A stretch of 64,000 bases of DNA, from the NCBI GenBank assembly GCA_021613535.1, contig CP075496.1, forward strand, positions 13,454,001 through 13,518,000, given 5' to 3'. The notes beneath the pieces are model-generated. The model saw nothing but the letters and a program-made list of their open reading frames with translations. It had not been told where the DNA came from and ran no database searches. This document shows positions 52,322 to 63,148 of this stretch, one piece after another (position 1 is the stretch's first letter; every line of letters starts with the position of its first letter). The position numbers and the translations under genes are program-made. This DNA is from Adineta vaga (lineage: Eukaryota; Rotifera).

Positions 52322-53123
52322 GATGACTAAGTTTAATCAATAAGGGTAGTGACGTCGACAAGATTGAAGATATTTATTTAAACTATTGTTATTATGTAAG
52401 AACGATGCAATTTCTAAATTTTACAATAATCATCATTTTTAAAATAGGTTTTTTTCTTAAATCAAAATGATATCGAAAGTAAAAGGACAAAAAAATGTGG
52501 GTGTAATAATATTAGGCAATATCAACGAAACGAACGAAGCTAAACATTATAAAAATGACTGGTTAATGCTAAAAACGAATCAAAATTGACATTGTAGAAT
52601 GGAGAAAGAAATATCATACGGACGATTCAATACTTTAACATATTTAAGTTAACTTTATTTATGACTACTAGTAGTTTTGACTTCAAAAATATTTGTTAGT
52701 ATTGCACAATCAAATGAAATGTTATACTTGAACAATAGAATAGATGTCTCTATCTTTTTGTATTTTTTATGATGTCAGTTATAAATCTCTTCTCGTTAAA
52801 CTAAACAAAAGTAACAACTTCATCATCAAAACACGTTCCTAGAATTATAGATTGTATACTTAAGATCTATACGCTATATTAAAGACAGAATCAGTTGTTT
52901 TCACGTTTTTGACATGGAGTAATTAGAAAGTATTAAAATAAAACTTGATTTTCATTTTCTTGTGCTTACACACAGCTTATCAATAAGAGATAAGATGTCG
53001 TATGAAAGAAAAAAAAAGGAATCATCTACAGAGTAAACGTTGCCTATCAAATATCTACAGTTTTAATCCGTTTTCGTTTTTGAAAGACCAGTTCATAGTC
53101 GAACAAAATCTTTTCGACTAAAT
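52322..53123. other. spacer upstream of ZNF598
   Basis: About 800 nt containing the ZNF598 promoter side, AT-rich. No repeats or coding segments were recognised until the LysM-like relic begins. Confidence 0.4.
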
Positions 53124-53627
53124 ATGTTGATACATATCGTTCGTCGTGGTGATAGTTTTTCTAAAATTAGTCAACGGTATCACACTGCTCAGAAGAACAT
53201 TTGAATATGTATATAATCTTGGTATGAAATCATTTTTATTATGTGCCGGTGATGAAGTTTATATATCTGAAAGGAACGATCGATTGATTATTACATTTTG
53301 TTTTCTTATGGAATTTATTGTTAATTGGATCATTAGTCCAATAGTAACAGTGATAAACATATTTCTTCCACAAATGCAACGGACACATGAAATTAAAGAA
53401 GAAGAATATGCACAAAGTTAGCTCAGCAATATGGATTTGAAATTAGCGATTTGGAAGTAGTTAATCCAGGTATTTCAAGAAGACCATTGCAAATTGGTGA
53501 AATGATTAATTTGCGAGAAAAGAGAAGCAAAAATTTGCTCTCATCCTTTCTATATCTTATGACGCGTCGTCTTCTATCAGTTATTCTATCAAATTGTATT
53601 TTCTTGTTTGTTTTCAGACCTTCACAA
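53124..53627 (+). pseudogene. frameshifted relic of a LysM-repeat protein
   Basis: Three LysM-like fragments lie in succession in different frames. At 53124, MLIHIVRRGDSFSKISQRYH is a good LysM start (V-x-x-GD-S/T-x-x-x-I-x-x-x-Y) and stops at 53202-53204. At about 53245, in another frame, LLCAGDEVYISE resembles a LysM end. At about 53411, after a further frame change, KLAQQYGFEISDLEVVNPGI continues RRPLQIGEMINL, a near-complete second LysM without its first strand. LysM modules bind peptidoglycan or chitin. The frame shifts cannot be removed by an obvious GT-AG intron, so the copy is most simply a pseudogene. It could be a foreign gene, as LysM tandem proteins are typical of bacteria and fungi; that origin is inference. 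Confidence 0.5.
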
Positions 53628-53639
53628 TAGTTTATCAAA

Positions 53640-54415
53640 TTTTTCTCTCATAGAAATACTTGTTAGTGTCGGTGATCAATTGTCTTATAGAATGAAAGTA
53701 ACAAACACTCAGATTATCGATTGAATCGTGATAGTAATTTAAATAAATACTGAAAATGCCTTTTTTTTTCTTTTCTGAACAATTTTTCTTTCAATATCAT
53801 TAGTATGCATACAAAATAATTACAGGGAAAGTGATATGAGAAGATACTTATTCTTATATTCATACTTTTGATTGATTTATTTCAATTAAACAGAATATTA
53901 GAAAGAGTTTCTCATTCGAGAATATTTATTTGAGTAAAACGGATGTAGTATTTAGGAAAATAGTGAACGAACATTCACCAGAAAAGTTTTCACTATGATA
54001 ATCGTCCATAGATTCAGTGCATCACTTCTCGAAAGTATCTGTATGAATAACTGAATCGTATCTAAGGTAAACAAAGGTAAATTTTTATCTGTAAATATAG
54101 ACGAAGTCACTTATACACTATTGAATGATATTAGCCTTTTTAATCAACTTATGTGACTTTAGATAAGAAAACAATACCTGAATTGAGGGGTGTGGGTGTT
54201 AATTAATAAGAGTCCCACATCCTTACCCACATCCACATCCAACTTGTTTTGTATGTAAGTCTTTATTGAGAGAAATCAAAATGATCATTTCTTTTTACTT
54301 TTCAAATGTAAGAGCAACTAGAGATTAATCCTTATGGTATAGATTTTGTAGAAGCAAAGAGAAATAAACATTGACTATACATGTAATAAATGTGAGCACA
54401 TATATACAAGTATCT
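53640..54415. other. gene-poor spacer between LysM relic and protease-like gene
   Basis: It contains a short G-rich then C-rich foldback-like patch at 54186-54240 (GGGGTGTGGGTG, then CCCACATCC and ACCCACATCCACATCC) in otherwise AT-rich sequence. No coding content was seen. Confidence 0.4.
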
Positions 54416-56224
54416 TTAAAGTTCTTGTTTATTTTGAAGTAGATTTTGATAAGAATTATATGTTGATGTGGTAGTTAACGAAATACAATAGTTCCATAGT
54501 TTTGTTGTGCCCAATAAAATTCCAATAAATTCCCATTCGTTTGAACTTGATGGTACAAAACATATTCCACCACTGAAGCCAAACGTAGCTGGTGTATCGA
54601 TAAAAAAATTTTGTTTATCGAAATATCTTAATTTGCCACTACAGTTTCTAAACGTATCAAGTAGCATCATCTGTGATGGTGTTTTCCCATTAACAATGGA
54701 TATGCTCTTTAATGACGATCGAAGATGTATTAATGGATCTAAAATTAAGTCGAAAGAAGATGGTGCGACACCAACATATCCAATGACATTTATCGATATT
54801 TGATTATCATTAGAAAATAATGCTGTTGAATTCAATGGTGCTGGTACACAAACTTCGAAATGTTGATATAAATGTGTATTTACTTTCGAACATTTAATTA
54901 TACCTAAAGAAATAGATGATCAAAAGAATTGATTTTAAGAAAATATAACTATGAAAACCAAACTACAGAGAACAGAGAATCTTATAGACAACTAATGAAT
55001 TAATCATATTAGCTGAGCTCTGTTAAGCAAAGATACAGTTACAACGATGTCAGAAAGAAAATCTTTTAATAACGGTTTTTCTTCTATGTTTTGTTGATTT
55101 ACTACATTACAATTTTATCTTCTAGTTATTATCTGTTAAATAAAACAAAATTTCCTTCATTCTTATCTTATAAGTGATTAGATTTAATCGAACAAATAAG
55201 ACTAAAATCATTTGGAATTCAATATCGATATGAAAACAAATGTCCCAACTTGAGAGATCATATTTAGAATGAATTTCTAAACAAGTAAAATGTAATATAG
55301 AAATCGTCTGTTGTTGACATTCATTTATGATGTCTTCTATTCTAGCGAAAATAAAACGTCTTACATCTGCTCATATTTAGGTCAGGAACTCTTGGACCAC
55401 TTCTTTCTACGAACTAAATCCTTTCAAACTATAGAGACATATAGAGCTAGATTAGAAACGAAAATAAGAAATAAAATTTTTGTAAAACAAAGCAAAAGAT
55501 AAGAGAACTTTGTTAATAATTAGTACTGATGTAATATATATTTTTTTGTCCATCATTACATTTTTGAAAGATTTTTTTACTCACCAATATCTTCCCACCA
55601 TGCTTGAGAAAACGTTCGTGTACTTGATATCACTTTACATTCAAAATCCATTGATGAGAACCGATTCTTTGAGTTCTTGTTAACAGTTTCAATTTGTAAC
55701 GAAGAGACACATAACATTGGGTAAAAAAATTTTAATAATATGTAGAAAGATGCACAACATAATAGTGAATATACTATAGCATAAATGAATATTTTAAATA
55801 AAGATAATGTAAGTTTAATACACCAGGACACAATAACTGCTAATAAAGTAACCATATACATAGATATTAATTGATCAAATGTTAATACGTATTGTGGAAT
55901 AATTACATGAAATGCCGTGATAATTACGATATAATCATTGCTTTTATGTATAACCACCCCTGTTCCTTTCATTTCATTGACAACCAATTGAAAGAAATCG
56001 TATCGATGATAAATTTTGACTAAACATCTTGTCATTGGAGATGTTGTTTGAACTTCATTACACGAACCAAGTAATTAAAATTTATCTCCATGTTGCACCA
56101 CGAAATATCGATAGTTAACATCTGGTCGAGAATGATGAACGATTCTATGATCGATTAATGTTTGTTCGGCACAATAATACCCCTTAATTGTCAATATAAA
56201 AATAATCAACAAGTATTTCATCAT
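54416..56224 (-). pseudogene. trypsin-fold serine protease-like gene with hydrophobic insert and in-frame stop
   Basis: Two - strand exons are phase-consistent: 56224/56221-55585 and 54903-54416, joined across a 681-nt intron. Start MKYLLIIFILTIKGYYC is a signal peptide. After 48 codons (from 56221) there is an in-frame TAA (56075-56077), and the same frame then continues open for 163 codons. Catalytic-triad-like segments are in order: GTGVVIHKSNDYIVIITAFH (His), WWEDIGIIKC (Asp, spanning the splice), and ATFGFSGGICFVPSS with GFSGG in place of GDSGG (Ser). Between His and Asp are about 105 residues, many more than usual. They include very hydrophobic runs (MYMVTLLAVIVSW; LFKIFIYAIVYSLLCCASFY). 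Obvious intron choices that would remove the insert run into stop codons, so it seems to be part of the frame. It may be a nonsense-mutated copy, or translation may start at a later Met. Confidence 0.5.
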
Positions 56225-56436
56225 TAGTTTGTTTTGTACACCCAAAATAAAAAGACTTATACCAGAAGAAAGCAACACATCTTCAGCAAAAACGAAACAT
56301 CACCCTTGAGAAACATACATGGAAAAAATCGTATTTACATTTTATATTTATCAACCATATATCAATATGATAAGTGAATCATTTGAAACACAAATTCAAA
56401 GGACGTCAATGAGCAAACACAAAAAGACAATGACGA

Positions 56437-56831
56437 TCAGTGTTTCTAATGGAAATCTAAAACAAAATGTATTTGTACATTTTGTTTTCGTGAGCAAAGT
56501 GTACATGTACATTTTGTTTTCGTAAGCATAATGTATCAAAGTGTACACATGTAGTTTAGTGTAATGTAAAAAAACGAAAAATAGTAGATTGCTCATGTTT
56601 TTCTTTTGTAAATAAAGGAAACTATATCAGATGAACAAATAAACAATAAATGCAAGAAAAATTGTTTATCCAACATACACACAATACGAAACACAGTGTA
56701 ATTTTTGTATGCAAAGTGTATTTTGTACACTCTGTTTTTCGGACTAAGTGTACAGTAGAGTGTATTTCGAGAATAGCAGGTGTTCTGTACATTTTGTGTT
56801 TGCTTGGTGCACTTGCCATTAGAAACACTGA
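56437..56831. mobile_element. hAT-like MITE, about 395 bp
   Basis: Perfect 16-bp terminal inverted repeats, TCAGTGTTTCTAATGG (56437-56452) and its complement (56816-56831). They are flanked by 8-bp near-direct repeats AATGACGA (56429-56436) and ACTGACGA (56832-56839), 7 of 8 identical. CAGTG-type ends and an 8-bp duplication fit hAT elements. Internal sequence repeats TGTACATTTTG and AGTGTACA words in both orientations and has no coding capacity, as expected of a non-autonomous copy. Confidence 0.65.
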
Positions 56832-57568
56832 ACTGACGAAAGATTTCAGTTAGAACTGTTGTCTAACATATAGATGGCGTTGATATACGATTTAGACGCT
56901 CTTCATCCAACGACTGAAGTATTGGGGAAGAAATTCACTCATATTAAAATATCGCTGCCCCTCAACTTTTTGCATTTGATCACTCATTTTGATAACTACC
57001 AGTCTTTATGAAAAAATAGTACAGTGAGGTGAAAGGATGCGTAAGTCTCGTATCTATTAATCTTTTGGCTGTGCCGCTATCTCCAGATTGAAAACGATCA
57101 GAACGCAGGAACATATACTTTCGTTCGGTTGTATCGATAAACAGACGTTTAACAACAAGCTATTGGGAAGAAAACATCTTAATCAAACTATGACGATGAA
57201 TATCGCTTTGGGTTTACTGTAAAATATGCCATCCATCTCACAAGCTGATTCACTTATCTAATGTCTCGTTAAAACGCGAAATTCATCCTGCTTATAGTCA
57301 TGCAAGTGACGGCAGAAATTAACTCGTCTTCATCTTTTCTTAAACAAATGGCACATGTAACATATGGTGGAGAATCTGAATTTGCAGAAAATCAATTTAT
57401 AAGGTTGAGCTGACGCAGAATTCAAGAAATTTTTTAAATAATTTTTTACGCAATCCGATGCATTTTGACGCACTGAATCCGAATATGTATAATTCTTTGA
57501 AATAAAAAGAGTGAGGATGTGGATATTCTTCTAATCTTCACCCTTACTCTCATCCTTTTTCCTTTTAA

Positions 57569-57923
57569 CCCTTTGAGGACGGGAGACGTATATATACGTT
57601 CAGTTTTGAATCAACTGCTAATTGATATGCACATTCCTTTTATTATGATGTTATGATTTAAGCTAATATACAGACCATCAATATGTTACACTGCCATCCC
57701 TGTTGTAACCTCATTCACCATTTTGTTTTTCGCATACATCTATAATTTCTGTTCTCTTTTGTGACAGAGTGTAACGTTGGACTTTGTATTTTCAATTGTT
57801 TCCGAGATTGTCATACTCCGTGATACTTCCAGACATTTTTTAATATCAAGGTGATTAAATATATCCTTTCAGAGTTTCAAACAGTTTCTCGGTTTTCTTA
57901 ACAGTAACCCTATCCTCAAAGGG
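57569..57923. mobile_element. piggyBac-like MITE, 355 bp
   Basis: Ends CCCTTTGAGGA and its exact 11-bp complement TCCTCAAAGGG, directly flanked on both sides by TTAA (57565-57568 and 57924-57927), the target duplication of piggyBac elements. A perfect 14-bp palindrome ACGTATATATACGT lies 18 bp inside the left end. No coding frame, so the copy is non-autonomous. Confidence 0.75.
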
Positions 57924-59079
57924 TTAAGAATATTATCGAATACATCCATGTTTTGAATATATTAAGCAAATGTGTTACTAGCAAACAAAAAATGAAGTGA
58001 TTTGAAGGAATTAACAATATTTATTTAAGTGCAAATTCAATTTACTTTCTAATTCATCTAAAGATTTAATCGTAGTTTATTTTGATAGTTATTTTCAAAT
58101 AAAAAGCGACTTAGATGAAATTTAGAATGACGTCAAATTGTTTATTCTCATTTATTGTAAGAAGATTATTAGAAAAACAAATTTGTTTTTAATGAACAAC
58201 GTTATATACTTGAGTTGATGATATTATAAGATTTAAACTTAGGACATCTGTTCTTTGTTACAACAAGACCGGATAATTTCAGATGATATTGAAGTTTATT
58301 ATTCTGTAAAAATAAAATATTTTTAATTTTAATACGTAATATAGTGTCATTGAGATAAAATTAGTCTTAAAAGTGCGTATAAAATTATATTAAAAGAAAA
58401 TCTCTCTTTTTTTTGGATTGTATCGTTTAATTAATAACTGAAAAGATCCATCGAAACGATTTTATTCAAATAATTATTTTAACGAATATTAAGATTGGAT
58501 TTTTCTGTTCGGTGATTGTAAGAATTAGTTATTTAAATAGTCGAACTTTACTTTTCTATCAACAAAAACAATGTTTTGTTATTCATTTCATTACATGACA
58601 GAGTGTAGAAGAGCATGACAATATTCTCATCATTCTCACTTTCATAATAAAAATCACATATATAATATTCTAAGAAATTTACGATTGTGTGAAGTGAACC
58701 AAAGTGGAGTCCAAAAGTCCATGTTTTACCAAAATATGCATATAAATCGCAGAAAATCGTAAATTTTTTCCTGATTACTAAGTGAAGTTTTTTTCTCTCT
58801 TGTGATAACTCGACTTATCAATTCAGGCTAGCCGATTTGTCCGAATGAGTGAGGACTTTGATTAGTTCAGTTTTGAATATTTGTCATTGCTGGGAAGGGC
58901 GACGTTGGGTGATGAGAAATGATTAAGTTCTATTTTATGGATTTGTTTGCGACAAGAATGTGATGTTTTTACACAAATAAAAACATTGTTTTTTTTCTAT
59001 ATGAAGTCAACCACATTTCTTTAGTTAGCATGCTTGGTTAGCTTCACACGACCGAAATTTATCTTGTTTTTTTTGTTAA

Positions 59080-60116
59080 CCCTTTCCGGCCGGATGTTAC
59101 CGTTAGTTAACATTTTACTGATATCAATTCAGAATTTGTCTTAAGATAAAGAGATATAGTTTCTTAAATTATTTGATAACTAACTAATCGTATTTTAGCA
59201 CGAATCTATGCATTTGTGAGAAAGGAATAGCCTATTGTTGGCAATTGGGATAAAATTTCCCCGAAACATCTAAAAGAGCCTCTGATCGAAAATGACCTTC
59301 GCATCGCTTGTCTAAACATCCCATAGGAGAGATGACTACTGGTTAATTTTCGTAACCGACTCCATTATCTATCAGGCTTATAAGATGGATTAATCTGTAT
59401 ATTAGGAAAGCAGAAAATCAATATGTTACTTTTAGGTAACATCCGGCCGTAAGGTTACAAACAGGTTAGAAAAGACAGCCAATTGTTTCTCATAAAAGTC
59501 CAATAGGTTGTTGCTAGTTGTATTCTATATTGTCAAAGAAAAACATACTTAGTTCATCCGTTCATTTCATGAAGCGTTACGGTGCTATAGATTTCAATAA
59601 ACCTTCAATGCTGATTAAAATACTCTAAATTCCACTAATTTCATCAAGTTTCTCTAAAATTGCTCATGAATTCAGCGGGATTTCGATCCTATTTAATAAG
59701 CACATCATAGTGTTCTTGTGAAGCCTACCATAAAGCGTCACAAATTTCGTTAGAATCTAACGGAATTGATGAGTAATTTTAGAGTATTTTTAATCAACAT
59801 TGAAGATTCATTGAAATCTATAGCACCGTAACGCTTCATGAAATGAACGGATGAACTAAGTATGTTTTTCTTTGACAATATAGAATACAACTAGCAACAA
59901 CCTATTGGACTTTTATGAGAAACAATTGGCTGCCTTTTCTAACTTGTTTGTACCCTTACGGCCGGATGTTACCAAAAGGTAACATGCTCACATATAGCTC
60001 AGTACTAGTTCTTTAAACCTCATGTTGGAACTGAATAACCTCCATACATAAACGACAAAGAATATGCGGTATTAACAGTTTTTTATTGTTATCTTCTGGT
60101 AGCCGACCGTAAAGGG
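59080..60116. mobile_element. TTAA-flanked composite element of inverted repeats (piggyBac-like), 1,037 bp
   Basis: Outer ends CCCTTTCCGGCCGG and complement of CCCTTTACGGTCGG, each abutting TTAA (59076-59079; 60117-60120). The terminal motif CGGCCGGATGTTACC recurs inside: in reverse at about 59437-59450 and forward at about 59959-59973. Between them are two long inverted arms (about 59422-59636 and 59763-59985) with a short centre, nearly identical by eye over most of their length, so the middle could fold into a long hairpin. No transposase frame. It could be one element with duplicated ends or nested insertions of the same family. Confidence 0.7.
59422..59985. repeat. long inverted repeat (hairpin) inside the composite element
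   Basis: The left arm reads, for example, GTTCATCCGTTCATTTCATG, then AAGCGTTACGGTGCTATAGA. The right arm has the complement, TCTATAGCACCGTAACGCTT then CATGAAATGAACGGATGAAC. Matching extends outward through CTAGCAACAACCTATTGGAC to the GGTAAC ends and inward to TCTAAAATTGCTCATGAATTC versus GAATTGATGAGTAATTTTAGA. Each arm is about 215-220 bp, with a spacer of about 100 bp. Confidence 0.8.
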
Positions 60117-60822
60117 TTAACAATTTAATTATTTCTTCTATGTATTATATTAAGTAAAATCTATCTAATATATATATATATATACGTATTTATGCGTATA
60201 TGTTTTATTGTGAGTGTGTGTCTTCATCGCGTTCTGATTGACACAATAAAGGATCATCACACCCACGCACCACACTTCCAAGAAGGGCGGTAGAGTCGAC
60301 CAAACAAAAAATGTGAGTTGGAGTGAGGGTGACATGAGATTAATTCTACCTACACCCACACCCTTAATATTTCAACAATAGGAAACATTATCCATTGCTA
60401 GTCATACAGGCGAGGGCTAAACGAGTGTACCTCGACGAGTGTTACCTGTTAATAACAGAAAATTATTGAATGTTGACATCATTCAATGTCATTAAAAGTC
60501 GATTTATTCTTATTATTGTTCATCTACATCAGAAACCAGAAAAAAAACAGAGAACTGAAAAGAAAAGAAGTTAATTCTTTTTTTAAAATACATATGTAAA
60601 ATGAATGAGAAAAGAAAAAGAATGCAATGTCAAATAATAATACAGTGATAATAATAATAAAAACTGATTGTTGAAAGAATGTGTTCGTATGTGCTCATAG
60701 ATATAAATAAATAAAACAAATATATATATATATACACGGGATACAATTGCCGAGTCAATTCGCCAAATGAAAGAAAGAAAACAATTTGGATAACTATATA
60801 CATGTATTTGAAAGATAAGAAT

Positions 60823-63148
60823 TTAAGTAATTGTGCAGCAGGATGGTGCACAAGCTGGACATAATGTACAACAGCAAAATGGACAGGATCTTGCATGACG
60901 ATTTGTCGGTGTTGGTGTTCGAGGAGCAAAATAAGCATGGATATTTAAATCAGGAAAATGTGTCTTGAAATGAAAATCAATGAAATATCTTCAAAAGATA
61001 TAAATTTATATTTTACTTGAATCTTTTTAACAGCATTTTTAGATATTTGTTGACAATCAAATATATCTAAACGTTGAAGATTTTGACAAGCGAGTAAATG
61101 ATCAATAGAAACATCCGTTATTGTTGGACAATTATCTAATTCAAGGACACGAAGATTTTCTTGGGCAGATGTGCTAGAACTTATATAACGAATTCCATCA
61201 TCAGTTATTTGTTCACATCGTGAAAGAGTCTAGAAAAAAACACAGAAAGATAATTATTTATAAAGATGATGAAATATTTCCTTACTAATATTTGAATCTG
61301 AGGGCAATTATCAGCCAAATGTTTTACAGTATCGTCAGTAATCTATTGAAAATGAATTATTTCTTTAGTAAAAAGTCTCAACATCACTTACAGCTGTACA
61401 ATCTTCGAGATCAAGTCGTTGTAATAGATGGCAACCCTAAAATATTCAGAACGTTGATTTATCTTCTTTTCTTAATAAATTTCGTATTCATACTTGTGCC
61501 AATGCTAAAAATCCGGCATCTGTAAATTGTGCACATAAAGTTGCATCCAATTTTCTAAAAAGAAAACAAACAAAGTTTCGATAAAGAAACAAAAAAACTT
61601 TCTTCTTACTTCAATTGATGAGAATATGTTCCCAAAGCTTTCAATGTTTCATCTGTTAAATTTCTACAATTAGCAATAATTAATGTTTCAAGTGAAGTAC
61701 AATTTTCGGCAAGAATTGTAAGACCATCATCAGTTAAAGACTAAAAAATAAAAAAATCAATTTCCATCAAAATCAATTCCATCGATTATCAACATACAGA
61801 ACAACGATTTAAATCAAGTAATGATAAATTTGAACAATTTATTGCCAATTCTCTTGCTGCTTTATTTGTCATCTAAATGTATACATCAACTATAGTTTTA
61901 AGAAAACTGACAATGTCTTTTAAATATATTACATGTGTACATCCTTCTGCTTTAAAAACTTGTAATTTTGGACATGATTCAGCAAGATTTCGAATTCCAT
62001 TCTCAGTAATACTCATACACCATGATATATCACACCATTCTAAATCTGAACAACTTGAACTAATAAAAAATAAACAAACACTACTTATTTTCTTATATGA
62101 ACATATTCATGATGCTTACCTAATCATTTTAATTCCTTGATCATCGATATGATGACATGAAGCAATATTGATAGATTTTAAATGAGGACAATATTTACTC
62201 AAATGATACAAAGAACTAAAGCAAAAACAAATTGAATTTTTGTTTGAACTTTTCATTGAACTTACGTATTGGATAGTTTTGTACAATGTTTAACAGTTAA
62301 TCGTTCCAGATTAGGACAATTATTAGCAAGAACTCTAGATAAATGAGAACAAATAGTGTTTAAATAGTTTATCATGAAGAATAAGACATGTTCTACCGCA
62401 TATTATGATCAGTAATGTATTTGCAATTTTCAATATTTAATCGCTTTAAAAATGATCCACATTGTTTACTTAAGTTTTCCAAAACAGTACCCTAAAAGAA
62501 AGAAAATCACGAAAAATTCAGTTGTATAACTTATTATATGAACATACATCAACATCACGTTGATAACTTTTCAAATTAATACTTTGCCAATTTGATCCAT
62601 CTAAAGCCAAAGTATTCCAATACTAAATAATCAATAAGTTCATCAGCAATTTGCATAAAGAAAAATTCGTTTGTTATTACTTTTGATACTTGTGCACAAC
62701 GACAAAGTGATTTATAATCAAGATGAGAAAATATTCTAAAATTCAATGTTTTTCTTTTTCATTAGAAAACTCTCTTTGAAAAACAATTTTACCTCAATAG
62801 CAATTCTTTCGGTAAGTTCTTATCAATTAAACAAGTATTTTCATCATTAATTTGTGTATCTTGTGAATCCATTGCTGTTGAATTTTTCATAAAACAGGAG
62901 AAAATTTTCTTTTTACGATTTCTTGAAGAGACATGAAGTAAAGGACGTCGGAGAGAATCATCACTTGTTATTGTCAGTACACCTAATGTTGATGTACTAC
63001 TATAACCATCATTGTTTTGAGTATTTAAACGTTCGTTTGTTGTTGTTGATGATGTATCACTTGTCGAATCAGTATTAACACTAACAGCACTTATATGATT
63101 AGAATGTTGGCCGACTGTACGTTGAAAAAATGTACGTAGAGTTGCCAT
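60823..63148 (-). CDS. FBXL20: F-box/LRR protein, FBXL2/FBXL20 type, with C-terminal CaaX box
   Basis: Substrate adaptor of an SCF ubiquitin ligase. ATG 63148 (MATLRTFFQRTVGQ) opens a Ser/Thr-rich N-terminus longer than in vertebrate FBXL2/20. The F-box begins NLPKELLLR and crosses a splice to IFSHLDYKSLCRCAQVSKYW, then LALDGSNWQSINLKSYQRDV. About a dozen cysteine-containing LRRs follow, one per short exon: KRLNIENCKYITDHNM, CPNLERLTVKHCTKLSN, CSDLEWCDISWCMSITENGI, LRVLELDNCPTITDVSIDHL, LQRLDIFDCQQISKNAVKKI. The end HFPDLNIHAYFAPRTPTPT aligns with the FBXL2/20 tail. The last residues are cysteine-rich (CPFCCCTLCPACAPSCCTIT), leaving a C-terminal CTIT that fits a prenylation CaaX box; FBXL2 is known to be prenylated and membrane-bound. 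Stop TAA at 60823-60825. Exon borders are approximate. Confidence 0.9.

Larger units (their letters stand above)
56225..60822. other. transposon-remnant-rich gene desert
   Basis: About 4.6 kb without a recognised gene, containing three non-autonomous DNA-element structures (entered separately). It also has two G/C-rich foldback-like patches (57511-57560 and 60300-60365). Between them the sequence is AT-rich. An AT microsatellite lies at 60169-60184. Confidence 0.5.

Noticed and set aside
56318-56853. Open frames around the hAT-like MITE
   Set aside because: They consist of translated TGTACATTTTG-type repeats of the element.
57022-57050. TACAGTGAGG motif resembling a Tc1/mariner terminus
   Set aside because: No matching inverted end was found within reach, so a transposon call is not supported.
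60165-60359. 64-codon - strand frame near the AT microsatellite
   Set aside because: It runs through the microsatellite and the G/C-rich patch, with no motif; judged non-coding.
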